Of a stretch of DNA of 64,000 nt, positions 17,625 through 27,008 are shown one piece after another. Origin of the DNA: Primorskyibacter aestuariivivens (GTDB lineage Bacteria > Pseudomonadota > Alphaproteobacteria > Rhodobacterales > Rhodobacteraceae); the NCBI RefSeq assembly GCF_028023675.1, contig NZ_JAQIOZ010000007.1, positions 1 to 64,000 of the forward strand. The letters are read 5' to 3'. Positions within the stretch are counted from its first letter, which is position 1. Every line of letters starts with the position of its first letter. Under the pieces are notes generated by a model, which saw only the letters and a list, made by a program, of their open reading frames with translations, made no database searches and was not told the origin of the DNA. The position numbers and the translations under genes were made by a program.

Positions 17625-18380
17625 TCACCCTGCGTCGCGCACCTGATCCACGAATTGGCGCATGCCTTCCAGCGGCACGTAGCCCCGGATCATTTCATCT
17701 TCGAGCACAAAGGTCGGCGTGCCGTTGATCTGCAGCCGCTGGGCCAGCGCGCGGGTCTCGGAGATCACCCTGGCCACCGCATCGCTTTCCATCTCGGCCA
17801 GCACCGCATCGGCGTCCACGCCCAGTCCCATGGCCAGCTTGCGCAGCGAACCCTCGGTGATCTTGCCATTGTAACGGATCAACGTGTCATTGGCGGCCAC
17901 ATAGGCGTCGTCGCCTGCCACGTTGCGCACCGCGATGGCGAATTTCGAGCTCTCAAGGCTTTCCGGCCCAAGGATCGGGAATTCCTTGGTGATGAAGCGG
18001 ATATTGCCATCGGTGTTGATCAGCTCGTGGACCTCGTCATGGGCCTTGCGGCAATAGCCGCAGCGGTAATCGACGAATTCGACCATGGTGATATCGCCGT
18101 CGGGATTGCCGCCCACATGGGAGAACCCGTCATTGAAGATATCGTCACGATTGGCCTGAACCAGCGCGACATCCATGCCCTCCTGTGCGGCCTGCTGACG
18201 CTCTTCGAGCACCTGAACGGCCTCCATGATCACTTCGGGGTTGTCCAGAAGATAGGCCCGCACCTCGGCGCGGAATGCCTCACGTTCGGCGTCGGACATT
18301 TCGGTCAGGTCCGTGGCCAGCGCCGGTGTCGCCAAAGCGAGGGTCGAGGCCAGCGTGGCGTATTTCAGAAATTGGGTCAT
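17625..18380 (-). CDS. DsbA-family thiol:disulfide oxidoreductase (Com1/ScsC-like)
   Basis: Secreted protein of 251 aa with an N-terminal signal (residues 1-22, ending PALAT). After an N-terminal helical segment, the thioredoxin fold begins at GDITMVEFVDYRCGYCRKAH with redox cysteines C107 and C110. The helical insertion follows and the fold closes with the cis-proline in NGTPTFV. Such proteins oxidise or isomerise disulfides of periplasmic proteins. Same strand as, and upstream of, its truncated paralogue with a 5-bp gap to that gene's ATG. The M48 protease gene upstream ends 28 bp before this one starts, so all three may be cotranscribed. Confidence 0.88.
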   Translation of the reverse strand: MTQFLKYATLASTLALATPALATDLTEMSDAEREAFRAEVRAYLLDNPEVIMEAVQVLEERQQAAQEGMDVALVQANRDDIFNDGFSHVGGNPDGDITMVEFVDYRCGYCRKAHDEVHELINTDGNIRFITKEFPILGPESLESSKFAIAVRNVAGDDAYVAANDTLIRYNGKITEGSLRKLAMGLGVDADAVLAEMESDAVARVISETRALAQRLQINGTPTFVLEDEMIRGYVPLEGMRQFVDQVRDAG

Positions 18381-18408
18381 GAGGGTCTCTATCCTTCGAT
18401 TGAATATC

Positions 18409-19725
18409 TCAGCGCAGGCGCACGTTCTTGGTGGCAGAAAGCACATCCTGGGCCCGCCGCCAAGGGCCGGAGCCCCGCGGCAGGAGTTTCTCGGCCCGCG
18501 TTGCGTGCAGCTTGGCGTCTTTCATCCGCCCCTGTAGCGCATAGCGTTCAGCGGTGACCAGCGAGGCCATGCCGTTTGAGCCGGTCTTGGCGTAGGCCAC
18601 GGCCAGATCACGCAGGATGCGCGGATCGCGGAAGTCACGGGCCCGCGCGCGTTCAAGGCTTTGCAGCGCAGCGGCAGGGTTGCCCGCCGCCAGCTGCGCC
18701 CGGCCCAGCCCGCCAAGGATCAGCGGCTCGTTTGAGGCGCGGCGCGCGGCCTGGGAATAGACCGTCACGGCCTGAGAAAACTGGCGGCTTTCCAACAGGA
18801 TCTGCCCCTTGAGCTCAAGATAGAGCGCATCAGTGGGGCGGATCGCCAGCGCGCCGTCAATCGCGCGCAGCGCTTTCTTGAGGTCCGAGCGCCGGTGATG
18901 GGCAATCGCTTCGCGCATCAGCCGGATATCCTTGCTCACGCTCGATCCCGCCCGGCGCAATGTCCAGTTTGGCGCGCGCAGAAACGCCGACAGCTTGCCC
19001 TTGGCCCGGTCCATCCAATAGACAGCAGCAGGGTCTTCGGTCGGGTTCGATTTGGTTCCGGCAACAAAGGCCTTGGCCGCCCGCTCGCGGTCGCGGGTCA
19101 GCGGGTGCGAGCGCATATAAGGGTCCTGCCGCCCGGCGGTCAGCACCTCTTGCCCGCGAAAAATCTCATGCACTTCCAGCGCGCCCCGCGTGTCGATCCC
19201 GGCGCGCAGCATGGTGCGCAGCGCGCTCTGGTCGGCCGAGGCCTCTTCGGCGCGGGTATGGCTCAGAAAGCGGCGCAGCGCCGAGGATTGCGTGCCAAAG
19301 GCGATGCCAGCGCCCACATCCGGGCTGCCCGCCGCCGCCGCGGCCGCGGCCAGCACAAAGCCCAGCCCCGCCGCCGTGCGCGCCGAACGCATGTTGCCCG
19401 CCCGCCGGGCCAGATGGCCATTGGCGATATGCGCGGCCTCATGCGCAATGACATATTGCAGGGCGCGGGCCGAGGGCATGCGCATGATCAGCCCGGAATG
19501 CAGGAAGATATGCTGATTATCTGCCACGAAGGCGTTCAGCGAGCTGTCATTGATCACCAGAATGCGCACCGAAGAGGGCAGTCCGGCGGCGCTCAGCACC
19601 GGTTTGGCCAGCTGCGCAAGCGCGTATTCCACATCTGCGTCGCGGATCAGCCCCTTGGCTGCCGCAGAGACGGTGAAAAGCGCCAGCATCGTTATGGACG
19701 CCACGAAATGTCGGACTGTTCGCAT
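18409..19725 (-). CDS. M48 family metalloprotease with TPR-like C-terminus (BepA type)
   Basis: Periplasmic protease of 438 aa. Signal peptide at residues 1-23 (LALFTVSAAA), then the zinc motif HEAAH at 95-99 within YVIAHEAAHIANGH, and a third ligand region EEASADQSAL near 167-176. The C-terminal half (about 270-430) is a run of helical TPR-like repeats with alanine-rich pairs (AIDGALAIRPTDALYLELKG). This layout is that of BepA/YfgC, which supports LptD assembly and outer-membrane quality control. ATG 19725 is preferred over an upstream extension because the signal peptide starts there. Divergent from the aminotransferase gene. Confidence 0.88.
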   Translation of the reverse strand: MRTVRHFVASITMLALFTVSAAAKGLIRDADVEYALAQLAKPVLSAAGLPSSVRILVINDSSLNAFVADNQHIFLHSGLIMRMPSARALQYVIAHEAAHIANGHLARRAGNMRSARTAAGLGFVLAAAAAAAGSPDVGAGIAFGTQSSALRRFLSHTRAEEASADQSALRTMLRAGIDTRGALEVHEIFRGQEVLTAGRQDPYMRSHPLTRDRERAAKAFVAGTKSNPTEDPAAVYWMDRAKGKLSAFLRAPNWTLRRAGSSVSKDIRLMREAIAHHRRSDLKKALRAIDGALAIRPTDALYLELKGQILLESRQFSQAVTVYSQAARRASNEPLILGGLGRAQLAAGNPAAALQSLERARARDFRDPRILRDLAVAYAKTGSNGMASLVTAERYALQGRMKDAKLHATRAEKLLPRGSGPWRRAQDVLSATKNVRLR

Positions 19726-19782
19726 TGACCTGCCTGCTCTGATCCCTGACAACCGCAATTCAGCAGAGTGTGGGAGAGTTAT

Positions 19783-20928
19783 ATGCGAGACTCAAGCCGT
19801 GGCGAGGTTGATCCCTTTATTGTGATGGACGTGATGGAGGCCGCGCGGCAGGCCGAGGCGTCGGGTCGTCACATTATCCAAATGGAGGTGGGTCAGCCCG
19901 GAACGCCCGCGCCGCAAGGCGCGCGCGATGCCGTGGCCCGCGTGATGCGCGAGGACCCGATGGGCTATACCGTGGCGCTGGGCCTGCCCGAACTGCGCGC
20001 GCGGATTGCGCGGCTTTATGCGGATTGGTACGGGGTTGATCTTGATCCGGGCCGCGTTGTGGTGACGTCCGGCTCTTCCGCGGCCTTTCTTCTGGCCTTT
20101 ACCGCTTTGTTCGACGCGGGCGACCGCGTGGCGATTGGCGCGCCGGGCTATCCCTCCTATCGTCAGATTCTCAAGGCGCTGTCGCTTGAGCCGGTCGACC
20201 TGCCCACATCGCCCGAAAATCGCTTGCAGCCCGTGCCAGCGGACTTTGCCGAGATGGATATTCAGGGCCTTATGGTGGCGTCTCCGGCCAATCCCACCGG
20301 CACGATGCTGGATCGTGCTGCCATGACCGCACTGATCGAGGCGGCGGCGGCCAAGGGCGCGGCCTTCATCTCGGACGAGATCTATCACGGCATTGAATAC
20401 GAGGCGAAGGCGGTCACCGCGCTGGAGATCACCGATGACGCCTATGTCATCAATTCCTTCTCCAAGTATTTCTCCATGACCGGCTGGCGCATCGGCTGGA
20501 TGGTGGTGCCGGAGGCGCATGTGCGCAAGGTCGAGCGGCTGGCGCAGAACATGTTCATCTGTGCCCCGCATGTGAGCCAGGTGGCGGCGCTGGCCGCGAT
20601 GGAGTGTGACGTGGAGCTCCAGGCCAATCTGGCGGTTTATGCGGAAAACCGGCGGCTCATGCTGGAAGGGCTGCCGAAGGCGGGCTTTGACCGGATCGCG
20701 CCGCCCGATGGGGCGTTTTATGTCTATGCAGATGTCAGCCTTTTGACCGATGACAGCCTCGCTTTTTCGCGCGAAATCCTTGATCAGGCGGGCGTCGCCG
20801 TCACCCCGGGGCTGGATTTCGACCCGGCGCGCGGGGCAGGGACGTTGCGCTTCTCCTATGCGCGCTCGACAGAAGATATCCGCGAGGGGCTGGCGCGGCT
20901 GGATCGGTTCATGGCGAGCCGGGGGTAG
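19783..20928 (+). CDS. Class I/II pyridoxal phosphate aminotransferase
   Basis: Cytoplasmic fold-type I aminotransferase of 381 aa. The PLP lysine is K228 in NSFSKYFSMTGWRIGW. Other marks are EVGQPGTPAP (36-45), GYTVALGLPELR (61-72), SGSSAAF (96-102), ASPANPTGT (166-174), SDEIYHG (197-203) and the C-terminal arginine in RFSYAR. GGGAGA 6 nt before ATG 19783 sets the start; an in-frame GTG lies at 19768. Substrate is not readable from sequence; aspartate/aromatic or branched amino acids are typical for the group. Convergent with the RND permease and separated by a short hairpin. Confidence 0.9.
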   Translation: MRDSSRGEVDPFIVMDVMEAARQAEASGRHIIQMEVGQPGTPAPQGARDAVARVMREDPMGYTVALGLPELRARIARLYADWYGVDLDPGRVVVTSGSSAAFLLAFTALFDAGDRVAIGAPGYPSYRQILKALSLEPVDLPTSPENRLQPVPADFAEMDIQGLMVASPANPTGTMLDRAAMTALIEAAAAKGAAFISDEIYHGIEYEAKAVTALEITDDAYVINSFSKYFSMTGWRIGWMVVPEAHVRKVERLAQNMFICAPHVSQVAALAAMECDVELQANLAVYAENRRLMLEGLPKAGFDRIAPPDGAFYVYADVSLLTDDSLAFSREILDQAGVAVTPGLDFDPARGAGTLRFSYARSTEDIREGLARLDRFMASRG

Positions 20929-20949
20929 GGTGGGCAATTCCTGCCCACC
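20929..20949. terminator. Hairpin between convergent genes
   Basis: GGTGGGCA-ATTCC-TGCCCACC is a perfect 8-bp stem in the 27-bp gap between the aminotransferase stop and the RND permease stop. It lacks a T-tract on either side, so termination efficiency is uncertain. Position between convergent genes supports a bidirectional role. Confidence 0.5.
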
Positions 20950-20955
20950 ACTCCG

Positions 20956-23900
20956 TTACTCCGCCGCCTTCAACGGCAATTCCGGCTGCATCTCATCGGT
21001 CAGCACCAGCGGCTTGGTCTCGGGCGCATCGACCCAGATGATCTCCGGATGCTTGATACGCCGCGCCTCGCGCGCCAGCGCCCAGTCCCGCGCCGCGCGG
21101 CTGGAGCGGCGGGCACCAAGGCGGCCCAGTAGCCGCGCGATGCCAAAGATGATCGTCCAGAACCACACCCGCAGCGCCAGCATCGCGGGCGTGAAAACCA
21201 AGGTCAGAACCGTCGCAATGCCAAGGCCAAAAACCACCGCCGTGGCCAGTTGTTTCCACCACAGCGCTGTCGGGCTGTCGATGGAATAGCCGCCGCCCCA
21301 GAAATCAAGGCTCAGGCCAAACATCATCGGCGCAAGCCCCGCCATCGTCGTGATCGTGGTCAGCAACACCGGGCGAATGCGGTCCTCCGCGGTGCGGATA
21401 ATCGCCTCGATCCGTGGCATGTAGCGCGAATATTCCTGATAGGTATCAATGAGAACGATGTTGTTGTTCACCACGATCCCCGCAAGCGCCACGATCCCCG
21501 TCCCGGTCATGATGATCGAAAAAGTCTGATCCATGACCAGCATGCCGATGAGCACGCCGGTGGTGGAGAGCACCACCGCCAGAAGCACCAGAACCGCGTT
21601 GTAGAAGGAGTTGAACTGCGCCAGCAGGATGATGAACATCAGCCCCAGGGCCCCCGCGAAAGCCGATTGCAGGAAGGCCTGGCTCTCCGCCTGATCCTCC
21701 TGATCGCCGGTCCATTCGGTTTCGATCCCGGTGGGCAGGGGGGACGTGTCGAGCCACGCCGTGAGCGTCTCGATCCGTTCGGTCGCGGTCAACGGCACGG
21801 CCCGCAAGTCGCCCCCTTCGGCAAGCGCCTGCAATTCTTCCAGCGGGGCGTCGCCTTCGAAGGCTTCAACCGCAAAGCTGCGCGCGCCAATGGTAAGCGG
21901 CCCGTCTTCGCCCTCGGGCAGGGCGCGGCCATGGCCGAGGATCTCTGCCGCATCGCCCTGTCCGGTTACAAATGTGCTCAGCCCCGCCGCGATCCCCGCT
22001 TTGACGTCGAAATAGCGTTTCTGGTCCACCCGCGTGATCTCGGCCAGTTTTTCCACCGGCTTGCGGGTGATGAAATTCGACAGCGGCACCAGCCCGTCGC
22101 TTGTGCGCACCTTGAGCGTATCCAGCGTGGAGAGCACACGGTCTTCTTCCGGCAGGCGCACGCGGATCTCGATTTCCTCGTCGCTGCTGTCCACCCGCAT
22201 CGTGTCGAGCATGATGCCGCGCGTGACCAGTTGCACCATTGCGCCCACGGTTGCCACATCCGCGCCGAACCGTCCGGCTTTTTCCACATCCACGTCGATC
22301 TGCCAGTCGATGCCGGGCAGGGGGAGCGTATCCTCAATCAGTTCCAGCCCCGGCGTCGCTTCGAACCGCGCGCGCGTGGTACGGGTGGCGGCCAGAAGGT
22401 CATCCCAATTGTCGCCCTTTATGCGCAGATGGACGGGCTTGGCGCTGGCGGGGCCACGCGCCTGGGCCAGGATTTCGATCCGCACGCCGGGCATCTGTTC
22501 AAGTGCGGCCTGCAATTCGTCCAGAACGAGATCGCCGTCCAGTTCAGGCCGGTCGCTGCGGTCTTCCCATGGAATCGTCTCAAGCTGGATCTGGCCGATT
22601 GTTTCCTTGGGCGGTTGCGCGCCGCCGGTGTTGGAGTTCAAGCCCCCGTCTCCCGCAAAGGCAAAGGCGTTGTCCACCCCGGGATGGGCCAGCACGATGC
22701 GTTCGGCCTCGGCCACGATGGCGTCTTTTTCCTCAAGGCTGAGATTGCCCCGCGCCAGCACATAGACAATCGCCTGTTCCGGTTCGCTTTCGACAAAGAA
22801 TTCCACGCCTTTGGAGTTCTCGCCGAAATAGGCAAAGACCGACATGACAAAGCCGATGACAGCCGCCACGGTAATCACCGGCATGATCGGGTTGCCCGCG
22901 ATCAGCTTGATGAACCAGCCAAACGGCGTCCGGCGGCGTCCCGCGCGGATGCGGTTGCGACGCCAGTGAATTTGCACGGCGCCCATGGTCACGCTGGTCA
23001 GGAACGCGCCCGTCAGGAAGATGGTCGTGCCCAACAGCAACGGCACCATGCCGGGCAGGGTGGCCAGCGCCTCGCGCGGGAGGAGATAGGCGGGGTTGAG
23101 CACCTGCATCGCGCCGATGAACACCACCATCATCGAAGGCGGCACCAGAAGCGCCCGTATCACCCAGGGCAGGCGGCGCTCCAGCGCGTCGGACAGGTTG
23201 CCGAAAAAGCGGCTCATGCGGCCTGTCACCCCGCCCATCACCGGCAGGTAGATCAGCGCCACGATGAGCGAGGCCGACAGTACGAATATCAGCGTCACCG
23301 GCAGCATGCCCATGAATTCGCCCGGAACACCCGGCCAGAACAGCATCGGCAAAAAGGCGCAGAGCGTCGTCGCGGTGGAGGACACAATGGGCCAGAACAT
23401 CCGCTTGGCCGCTTCCACATAGGCATGCATCGGGCCGGTGCCTTCGCGGATGCGTTTGTCAGCGTATTCCACCACCACGATGGCCCCATCCACCAGCATC
23501 CCCACCGCAAGGATCAGGCCGAACATCACGATGTTCGAAATGGTGATGCCCATGACGCCCAAAAGCACGAAGCAGAGCAGAAAAGATGTGGGAATTGCAA
23601 ATCCAACCAGCAGCGCGGGCCGCGTGCCAAGCGCGCCCAGCACCACTATCATCACTAGTGCAATGGCGGTCAGGACCGAACCCTCAAGCTGGCTGACCAT
23701 CGAGGCGACGGTGCGGCTCTGGTCGTTCGACGTGCCGACCTGAACGGCGGCCTTGAGTTCCGGCGGCCAGTCTTCGCGCGCGGCCTCGACCGCCTGTTTC
23801 ACCTCTTCGGCGGTGTCGATCAGGTTGAAGCCCTTGCGCTTGACCACCTGCAGCGCAACCGTCGGATCGCCGTTGAAACGCGCCCTCCCCTCCCGGTCTT

Positions 23901-24693
23901 CAAAGGTCAGCTGGATTTTCGCCAGGTCGCCCAGCGTCACCACCCGGTCGCCATTGACCTTGACCGGCAGGTTATAAACGTCCTGTGGCTCGTCAAAGCT
24001 CGACGGGATTTTGACGGCGAAGGTGCCTTGGGCGGATTCGATCTCACCGGCGGCGATCAGCTGGTTGTTGTTCTGCACCACATTGATCAGCTCGCCGGCG
24101 GTGACGTTGTAGGCCTCAAGCCGCAGCGGGTCGATCGTGACTTCCAGCATCTCGTCGCGATTGCCCGCGATCCCGGCCTCCAGCACCGAATCCAGCGCTT
24201 CAACCTTGTCCTGCAAGTCCTTGGCAACGCGCGCCATCGTGCGTTCAGGCACATCACCGGTCAGGTTGACGATGACAATGGGGAATTCCGAGAAATTGAT
24301 CTCGTTGATGGAATATTGCTCTGCGCCTTCGGGAAAATTCGCCTCGGCATTGTTCATGGCGTCGCGCACATCGGCCATGACCTTGGTCTTGTCCCAGCCG
24401 AACTCGAACTCCAGTGCGACCCCGGCATAGCCTTCAGCCGCCGTCGCGCTCAGCCGGTCGAGCCCGTCGAGATCGGCCAGTTCCGTTTCCATCGGCTTGA
24501 CCAGCAGGGTTTCGGCATCCGCCGCGCTGATCCCGGGAAACGGCACCGAGACAAAGAGCGCCGGGATCTCGATATCCGGTTCGCCCTCTTTCGGCAGGCC
24601 CACATAGGCAAAGCCCCCCGCCAGCAGCGAGAGGGCGATAAAGGCCAGAACCATCCGCGCCCGCGACGCGGCCCAATCGACGATACCGGTCAT
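20956..24693 (-). CDS. RND efflux transporter permease with an enlarged central region
   Basis: Inner-membrane proton-driven pump of 1245 aa, larger than the usual 1020-1060. The N-terminal half has TM1 (MVLAFIALSLLAGGFAYVGL), the porter domain with FPGISAADAETLLVKP, and TM4 with the proton-relay aspartate in VGMLVDGAIVVVEYAD. The C-terminal half has its own porter domain and terminal TM bundle (LAGIVVNNNIVLIDTY). Between TM6 and TM7, at about residues 505-600, there is extra sequence with two or three further hydrophobic segments and an arginine-rich loop (HWRRNRIRAGRRR). Start ATGA overlaps the adaptor stop. Substrate unknown. No outer-membrane factor is adjacent. Confidence 0.93.
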   Translation of the reverse strand: MTGIVDWAASRARMVLAFIALSLLAGGFAYVGLPKEGEPDIEIPALFVSVPFPGISAADAETLLVKPMETELADLDGLDRLSATAAEGYAGVALEFEFGWDKTKVMADVRDAMNNAEANFPEGAEQYSINEINFSEFPIVIVNLTGDVPERTMARVAKDLQDKVEALDSVLEAGIAGNRDEMLEVTIDPLRLEAYNVTAGELINVVQNNNQLIAAGEIESAQGTFAVKIPSSFDEPQDVYNLPVKVNGDRVVTLGDLAKIQLTFEDREGRARFNGDPTVALQVVKRKGFNLIDTAEEVKQAVEAAREDWPPELKAAVQVGTSNDQSRTVASMVSQLEGSVLTAIALVMIVVLGALGTRPALLVGFAIPTSFLLCFVLLGVMGITISNIVMFGLILAVGMLVDGAIVVVEYADKRIREGTGPMHAYVEAAKRMFWPIVSSTATTLCAFLPMLFWPGVPGEFMGMLPVTLIFVLSASLIVALIYLPVMGGVTGRMSRFFGNLSDALERRLPWVIRALLVPPSMMVVFIGAMQVLNPAYLLPREALATLPGMVPLLLGTTIFLTGAFLTSVTMGAVQIHWRRNRIRAGRRRTPFGWFIKLIAGNPIMPVITVAAVIGFVMSVFAYFGENSKGVEFFVESEPEQAIVYVLARGNLSLEEKDAIVAEAERIVLAHPGVDNAFAFAGDGGLNSNTGGAQPPKETIGQIQLETIPWEDRSDRPELDGDLVLDELQAALEQMPGVRIEILAQARGPASAKPVHLRIKGDNWDDLLAATRTTRARFEATPGLELIEDTLPLPGIDWQIDVDVEKAGRFGADVATVGAMVQLVTRGIMLDTMRVDSSDEEIEIRVRLPEEDRVLSTLDTLKVRTSDGLVPLSNFITRKPVEKLAEITRVDQKRYFDVKAGIAAGLSTFVTGQGDAAEILGHGRALPEGEDGPLTIGARSFAVEAFEGDAPLEELQALAEGGDLRAVPLTATERIETLTAWLDTSPLPTGIETEWTGDQEDQAESQAFLQSAFAGALGLMFIILLAQFNSFYNAVLVLLAVVLSTTGVLIGMLVMDQTFSIIMTGTGIVALAGIVVNNNIVLIDTYQEYSRYMPRIEAIIRTAEDRIRPVLLTTITTMAGLAPMMFGLSLDFWGGGYSIDSPTALWWKQLATAVVFGLGIATVLTLVFTPAMLALRVWFWTIIFGIARLLGRLGARRSSRAARDWALAREARRIKHPEIIWVDAPETKPLVLTDEMQPELPLKAAE

Positions 24694-26021
24694 TGCGTGG
24701 CCTCTTCGGCTGTGTCGGCGCTGTCACGGAAGCTGGGGATCACCTTGACCCCGTCCACCACGTATTCCTGTCCAAGCGTGATCACATCGACATTGTCCGG
24801 CAGCCCGGCAACCCAGACGCCTTCGCGGGTGTCGCGCAAGAGCTCAACGGGGATAAAGGCCACGCTATTGCCCTCGGCCACGGTGCGCACGCCGAGCACG
24901 CCTTCATCATTCAGGGTCAGCGAGGATTGCGGCAGAAGATGCGCGGTCACGCCATCGGCCTCGATCAGGATTTCCGCGGTTTGCCCATCCCGGATGGCAA
25001 GATCGGGGTTCGGCACTTCAATCTCGACCCGGAATGTGCGGGTGGTCTCATCGGCAGAGCGCGACAGGAAGGTCACCCGCCCGATCACGTCCGAGCCTTC
25101 GGACAGCCGGGCACCCGCGCGCGCGCCAACCTCGACGCGCGATACCTCTGTCTCGGGGACAAAGCCCACCAGCTTGATCGGGTCCAGCTGGATGATGGTG
25201 GCGCAGAGCGCGCCGGGCTGCATCAGCGTGCCCAGTTCTGCGGTATCCGATTCGAGCAATCCGGCAAAAGGCGCCACCGCGCGCAGGCGTTCGATTTCCT
25301 TTTCCGCGCCGGCCACGGCGGCCTGGGCCGACTGGATCGCGGCCTGGGTGCTTTCCATGCCGGAACGGGCCGCTTTCACTCCGGCCTCGGCGCTGGACAC
25401 GGCCGCTTCGGCGGCTCGCACCGCCGCGGCGGTAGAGGCAACGCGCGTTTCGCTGGCAAACCCGTCCTCCTGAAGCTTGGTCGCGGCATTGGCGTTGATC
25501 ACCGCTTCCTCAAGCCGCGCGCGGGCCTCTTCCAGACGCGCTTCGGCCTCGGGGATGCGGGCCTCGGTCGTGGGGACCTGCGCCCGCGCCTCGGCCAGTC
25601 TTGCGCGCATCTCGTCCAGAGTGGCGGACCGCGTGCCGGGGTCCAGTTCGCACAATTCCTCGCCTTCTTCGACGAATGCGCCCTTGCGCAGAGGCTCGGA
25701 GATCACCAGCCCGCTGGTTTCCGCCATGACGCTGACCTGTCGCGCGGCCTCGGTCTCGCCGCGCAAAAGCACCGCGCTGTCCACCACCTGTGCCACCGAG
25801 CGCAGGGCAACGACGCGCACGCCTGTCTCGGGCGCATCCGCTTCGGTTTCCTCTGCCTCGGCTACGTCTTCCGCGGGCGCGTCGTCGCCGCTTTCCTCTT
25901 CGCCGGTCAGAAGGCCCAGATGATCGAGCTGAGCGAATTCCAGAAGCCGGTCCCGTTCGAGGATGGCAAAGGCAATGAACGCCGTGACCGCGACGGCGAG
26001 AAGTATCGGGATAAGTCGCAT
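24690..26021 (-). CDS. RND efflux periplasmic adaptor protein
   Basis: Membrane-fusion protein of 443 aa translationally coupled to the downstream pump. It has an N-terminal signal anchor (IPILLAVAVTAFIAFAI), then an acidic low-complexity stretch at residues about 38-68 (GEEESGDDAPAEDVAEAEET). The lipoyl half with LRKGAFVEEGEELCELDPG, a long alanine/glutamate coiled-coil hairpin (about 125-245), the second lipoyl half (VAPFAGLLESDTAELGTLMQ) and beta-barrel domains follow. The acidic insert after the anchor is unusual and may act as a flexible spacer. First gene of a two-gene operon; an inverted repeat lies about 60-80 bp upstream. Confidence 0.92.
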   Translation of the reverse strand: MRLIPILLAVAVTAFIAFAILERDRLLEFAQLDHLGLLTGEEESGDDAPAEDVAEAEETEADAPETGVRVVALRSVAQVVDSAVLLRGETEAARQVSVMAETSGLVISEPLRKGAFVEEGEELCELDPGTRSATLDEMRARLAEARAQVPTTEARIPEAEARLEEARARLEEAVINANAATKLQEDGFASETRVASTAAAVRAAEAAVSSAEAGVKAARSGMESTQAAIQSAQAAVAGAEKEIERLRAVAPFAGLLESDTAELGTLMQPGALCATIIQLDPIKLVGFVPETEVSRVEVGARAGARLSEGSDVIGRVTFLSRSADETTRTFRVEIEVPNPDLAIRDGQTAEILIEADGVTAHLLPQSSLTLNDEGVLGVRTVAEGNSVAFIPVELLRDTREGVWVAGLPDNVDVITLGQEYVVDGVKVIPSFRDSADTAEEATQ

Positions 26022-26081
26022 CTTGTGCCTTTGACCTCATCAAATCAGAACGGGCAGCCCCTTGGGCTGTCACAGGACAGC

Positions 26082-26102
26082 GCGTATATAGAGGCAATAC
26101 GC
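26082..26102. promoter_or_regulatory. Inverted repeat upstream of the RND operon
   Basis: GCGTAT-N9-ATACGC lies 61-81 bp before the adaptor start at 26021 and within the 281-bp divergent region to the TPR-protein gene. It is placed where a repressor or activator of the pump could bind. No regulator gene is adjacent, so the cognate protein is unknown. A chance 6-bp repeat is possible. Confidence 0.35.
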
Positions 26103-26302
26103 TAAACTAACCAGTTCAGATTAAACTTTTCTGCACTGCCGCGCAACTGCGCCACAACCTGTTGCGATGTGACACCGTCCGGCACCTCTTGGCACTGGGA
26201 GGCTCACGGGGTATGACGGGCCGCAATAGCCGGATTGATCCGGCCCTGTTGGCGATGCGTCGCGATGGGATAGGCACAGGAAACAGGCGGGGGCAGGGCA
26301 GA

Positions 26303-26959
26303 GTGAGCGACACTGACAGCTTCATCGAGGAAGTCACCGAAGAGGTCCGCCGCGACCGGCTTTTCAAGACATTGCGCAAATATGGCTGGATCGGTGTTGT
26401 CGCCGTCGTGGCCATCGTGGGTGGCGCGGCGTGGAATGAATATACCAAGGCACAAGAGCGCGCCAAGGCCGAGGCGCTGGGGGATTCGATCCTGGGCGCA
26501 CTTGAGCCTGAAGCCCCGGAAGATCGTATTGCCGCGCTGGGCGAAATCGAGGCCGAGGCACCGGGCGGTCGCGCGCTTCTGGGTATGCTGACCGCGGCAG
26601 AGCAGGGCGCGGACGACCGCGCCGGGGACGCGGCCGAAACGCTGGGCGGCATTGCCCGTGACGGTGAGGTGCCCGATATTTACCGCGATATCGCGAGTTT
26701 CAAACGTCTTTTGCAACTGGGCGACAGCCTGTCGGTTGACGAACGCCGCACCGCGTTTGATGCGCTGGCACGTCCGGGCAATCCGCTGCGCCTGCTGGCC
26801 GAAGAGCAACTGGCGCTGATCGAGGTGGAAACCGGTGATACCGAGGCGGCGATCACCCGTCTCAAGGCCATTCTGGAAGACAGCGAAACGAGCTCGGGCT
26901 TGCGCCAAAGGGCATCTCAGGCGATTGTCGCCTTGGGCGGAGAGCTTGACGCGGCCTGA
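26303..26959 (+). CDS. YfgM-like single-pass membrane protein with TPR domain
   Basis: Protein of 218 aa. A cytoplasmic N-terminal segment (SFIEEVTEEVRRDRLFKTLR) is followed by one transmembrane helix at about residues 27-45 (GWIGVVAVVAIVGGAAWNEY). A periplasmic alanine-rich TPR-like domain (DUF2133 type) follows and contains LRLLAEEQLALIEVETGDTE. This is the form of the ancillary SecYEG subunit YfgM, and as in E. coli it precedes bamB and der. GTG 26303 is chosen because homologous sequence begins MSDTDSF; an in-frame TTG lies at 26162. Likely role is periplasmic chaperone trafficking. Confidence 0.8.
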   Translation: MSDTDSFIEEVTEEVRRDRLFKTLRKYGWIGVVAVVAIVGGAAWNEYTKAQERAKAEALGDSILGALEPEAPEDRIAALGEIEAEAPGGRALLGMLTAAEQGADDRAGDAAETLGGIARDGEVPDIYRDIASFKRLLQLGDSLSVDERRTAFDALARPGNPLRLLAEEQLALIEVETGDTEAAITRLKAILEDSETSSGLRQRASQAIVALGGELDAA

Positions 26960-27008
26960 CCGGGACACGGGCAGCCGCAAATAATTGGAAAAAACGGGGG
27001 CGGATCAC

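Noticed and set aside
21250-23658. 802-codon open frame on the plus strand
   Set aside because: It lies wholly antisense to the RND permease gene and its composition (His/Gln/Arg rich, no fold motifs) is what a GC-rich gene gives on the opposite strand.
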